Assembly: GCA_050743205.1 (NCBI GenBank) | Contig: JBOGEA010000336.1 | Location: 1-6,392, forward strand | Origin: JBOGED01 sp050743205 | GTDB taxonomy: Bacteria > Actinomycetota > Nitriliruptoria > Euzebyales > Egibacteraceae | Direction: 5' to 3' | Length of the DNA stretch: 6,392 nucleotides | Shown here: positions 4,701-6,392 of the stretch, piece after piece | Position numbering within the stretch: position 1 is the stretch's first letter | How the letters are laid out: every line of letters starts with the position of its first letter | Translations under genes and position numbers: made by a program | The notes under the pieces: generated by a model | What the model was told of the DNA's origin: nothing | Seen by the model: the letters and a program-made list of their open reading frames with translations, nothing else | Database searches by the model: none

Positions 4701-6392
4701 ATGCTCAACCGCCAAGACGTCCGCTTGCCCTTGTCATGTGCCCAGTTGGAAATCTGGTTGGCTCAGCAGATCGACCCCAAAACCTCGATCTACAACATCA
4801 GCGAGTGCGTAGAGATTCATGGGCCGGTTGACCTTGACCTGTTCGAGACAGCCCTGCGACAGGCGGTGAGCGAAGCCGAATCACTTCATGTCCGCTTTGT
4901 TGAAGACGATGGTGAGCCGCGGCAGGTCATTGAGCCATCTCTTGAGTGGCCTCTGCCCGTGATCGACGTCAGCGCGGAACTGGATCCGCAGGCGGCGGCC
5001 GAAGACTGGATGCTGGCTGACTCGGCCCGACCGCTTGATCTGACACGCGGCCCGCTGTTCTCATATGCGCTGTTTCGGGCAGGGCCTGAGCGCTTCTTTT
5101 GGTACCAGGGCTACCATCACATCGTGCTGGACGGCTTCGGGCTTTCCCTTATTGCGCGGCGAGTGGCCGAAATCTACACGGCGCTTGTGAACGGGGTGCC
5201 CTGCGCTCAGGGCACATCGGGCTCTGTGCGGTTGCTGCTGGCCAGCGATGCGGCCTATCGCGCATCTGACGAGTTTGTGTCCGACCGGGACTATTGGATG
5301 GGGCGGGTTGCCGACCGGCCAGAACCGGTCCGGCTGGCCGACAGGTGCTCAGTGCCGTCCGGAGGCTTTATCCGTCGGACGGTTGTGCTGCCGCGGTCGG
5401 GGGCGACCCGGTTGCGTGTCGCAGCGGCCAGCGCGGACGCGCGATGGGGTGACGTGGTGATCGCGGCGACGGCGGCGTACCTGCACCGTCTGACGGGCGC
5501 GCGGGACGTGATCTTCGGCCTGCCGGTCTCGGCTCGCCCGGATCCTGTCCTACGGGATGTGCCCGGCATGGTGTCGAACGTGCTGCCGCTGCGAGTGTCG
5601 GTACGGCCCGATACGAGCCTGTCCGAGCTCATGCAAGAGGTGTCGCGAGAAGTCCGTCAGGCGCTCAAGCACCAACGGTACCGGGGTGAGGACCTGTGCC
5701 GGGACCTCAAGCTGGCTGTTGGCATCGGAGAGTTCGTAGGTCTGAAGGTCAACATCATGGCCTTCGACGATGACCTGTGCTTTGCCGGTCATCGGGCCAC
5801 GGTGCGCAACCTATCGCTGGGTCCGGTCGATGACCTGTCGATCCGTGTGCGTCGCCGATCAGACGGCGATGGGCTGCTGATCGATTTCGACGCGAACCCG
5901 GCCCTGTACGGCGAGGAGGATTTAGAGGCTCATCAGCGGCGCTTTCTCAGCGTGCTGGAGGCCATCGCTGGTGAAGATCCCGGTCGGCCTGTCGGCCGCG
6001 TCGACGTTCTCACGCCTGAGGAGCGTCGGCGGGTGTTGGTGGAGTGGAACGACACCGTGCGGGAGGTGCCGTCGGCGAGTTTGCCGGTGTTGTTTGAGGC
6101 GCAGGTGGCGCGGACGCCGGATGCGGTTGCGGTGGTGTTCGAAGACACCGTGTTGAGTTATGCGGAGTTGAACGGGCGGGCGAATCGGTTGGCGCGATAT
6201 TTGGGTGGGTTGGGGGTGGGTCCGGAGGTGCGGGTGGGGATTGCGTTGGAGCGGTCGGTGGAGTTGATCGTGGCGCTGTTGGCGGTGTTGAAGGCTGGGG
6301 GGGCGTTTGTGCCGTTGGAGGCGTCGTGGCCGACGGCGCGTGTGGCGCAGGTGATCTCGGGGGCGGGGCTGGGGTTGGTGTTGTGCCGGGCA
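4701..6392 (+). CDS. Siderophore-type NRPS, condensation plus start of adenylation domain (partial)
   Basis: This is the first 564 residues of a nonribosomal peptide synthetase resembling EntF/DhbF, which join an aryl acid carried on a partner protein to an amino acid they activate. It is cut by the right edge. An in-frame stop at 4692 leaves ATG 4701 (or GTG 4698) as the start; the ribosome site is weak. The condensation domain covers about residues 8-435: LPLSCAQLEIWLAQQ, the active-site motif HHIVLDG (139-145), NVLPL (293-297), KHQRY (323-327) and GPVDDL (374-379), which line up with the same blocks of EntF. Starting directly with this domain fits a 'starter' role with 2,3-dihydroxybenzoate or salicylate, an inference. 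The adenylation domain begins at about 460: LSYAEL (485-490) and LKAGGAFVPLE (530-540). Its substrate-selecting residues lie outside. Leucine codons switch sharply to TTG from residue 446. No frameshift is seen. It is probably transcribed under the upstream iron box. Confidence 0.95.
   Translation, partial: MLNRQDVRLPLSCAQLEIWLAQQIDPKTSIYNISECVEIHGPVDLDLFETALRQAVSEAESLHVRFVEDDGEPRQVIEPSLEWPLPVIDVSAELDPQAAAEDWMLADSARPLDLTRGPLFSYALFRAGPERFFWYQGYHHIVLDGFGLSLIARRVAEIYTALVNGVPCAQGTSGSVRLLLASDAAYRASDEFVSDRDYWMGRVADRPEPVRLADRCSVPSGGFIRRTVVLPRSGATRLRVAAASADARWGDVVIAATAAYLHRLTGARDVIFGLPVSARPDPVLRDVPGMVSNVLPLRVSVRPDTSLSELMQEVSREVRQALKHQRYRGEDLCRDLKLAVGIGEFVGLKVNIMAFDDDLCFAGHRATVRNLSLGPVDDLSIRVRRRSDGDGLLIDFDANPALYGEEDLEAHQRRFLSVLEAIAGEDPGRPVGRVDVLTPEERRRVLVEWNDTVREVPSASLPVLFEAQVARTPDAVAVVFEDTVLSYAELNGRANRLARYLGGLGVGPEVRVGIALERSVELIVALLAVLKAGGAFVPLEASWPTARVAQVISGAGLGLVLCRA

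Noticed and set aside
4379..4708. Minus-strand frame of 109 codons with a hydrophobic middle, opposite the 77-residue frame
   Set aside because: It shares third positions with the plus frame, so its codon bias is not independent evidence. It would use a TTG start inside the NRPS start region and has no ribosome site or known family.

Overview
The window looks like high-GC actinobacterial DNA: coding codons end mostly in G or C, starts are preceded by purine-rich ribosome sites, and the genes resemble those of actinomycete siderophore loci. The genus cannot be read from the sequence. The theme is iron. An apparently intact start of a siderophore-type nonribosomal peptide synthetase (NRPS) lies beside damaged iron-siderophore transport genes and several sequences resembling DmdR/IdeR 'iron boxes'.

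Layout, left to right. Bases 1-456 on the minus strand hold remnants of a FecCD-type permease fused by deletion to a FecE/FepC-type ABC ATPase. An iron-box-like site (474-492) sits between these and a plus-strand siderophore-binding lipoprotein (871-1911). The lipoprotein gene carries one in-frame stop and four single-base indels whose sum is zero. A long hairpin (2008-2050) follows it, then a plus-strand remnant of a second FecCD permease (2161-2454). Two diverged direct copies of an iron-box promoter segment of about 185 bp come next (2623-2808 and 4220-4402). Each leads through GGGAG to an ATGAGC start: the first opens an unrecognised 276-residue frame (2777-3607), the second a 77-residue frame (4371-4604). 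Between them, on the minus strand, is the N-terminal quarter of an ABC exporter-type half transporter (3597-3963) with its own weak iron-box candidate. A very stable GC hairpin (4065-4095) lies between the two divergent promoter regions.

From 4701 to the right edge a single open frame encodes an EntF/DhbF-like condensation domain and the start of an adenylation domain. The gene continues outside the window.

Inferred working model: this was a complete iron-regulated siderophore locus, with assembly line, ABC importer and ABC exporter-type transporter. Its transport arm is decaying by deletions and indels while the NRPS frame has stayed open. Because 564 NRPS codons, including a run of seven G, read without a break, the indels elsewhere are more likely real decay than general sequencing error, but raw reads would decide this. 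I found no RNA genes, CRISPR arrays or recognisable insertion sequences, and no clearly novel system. The most unusual points are the duplicated promoter modules, the two unrecognised reading frames behind them and the sharp codon-use break inside the NRPS.
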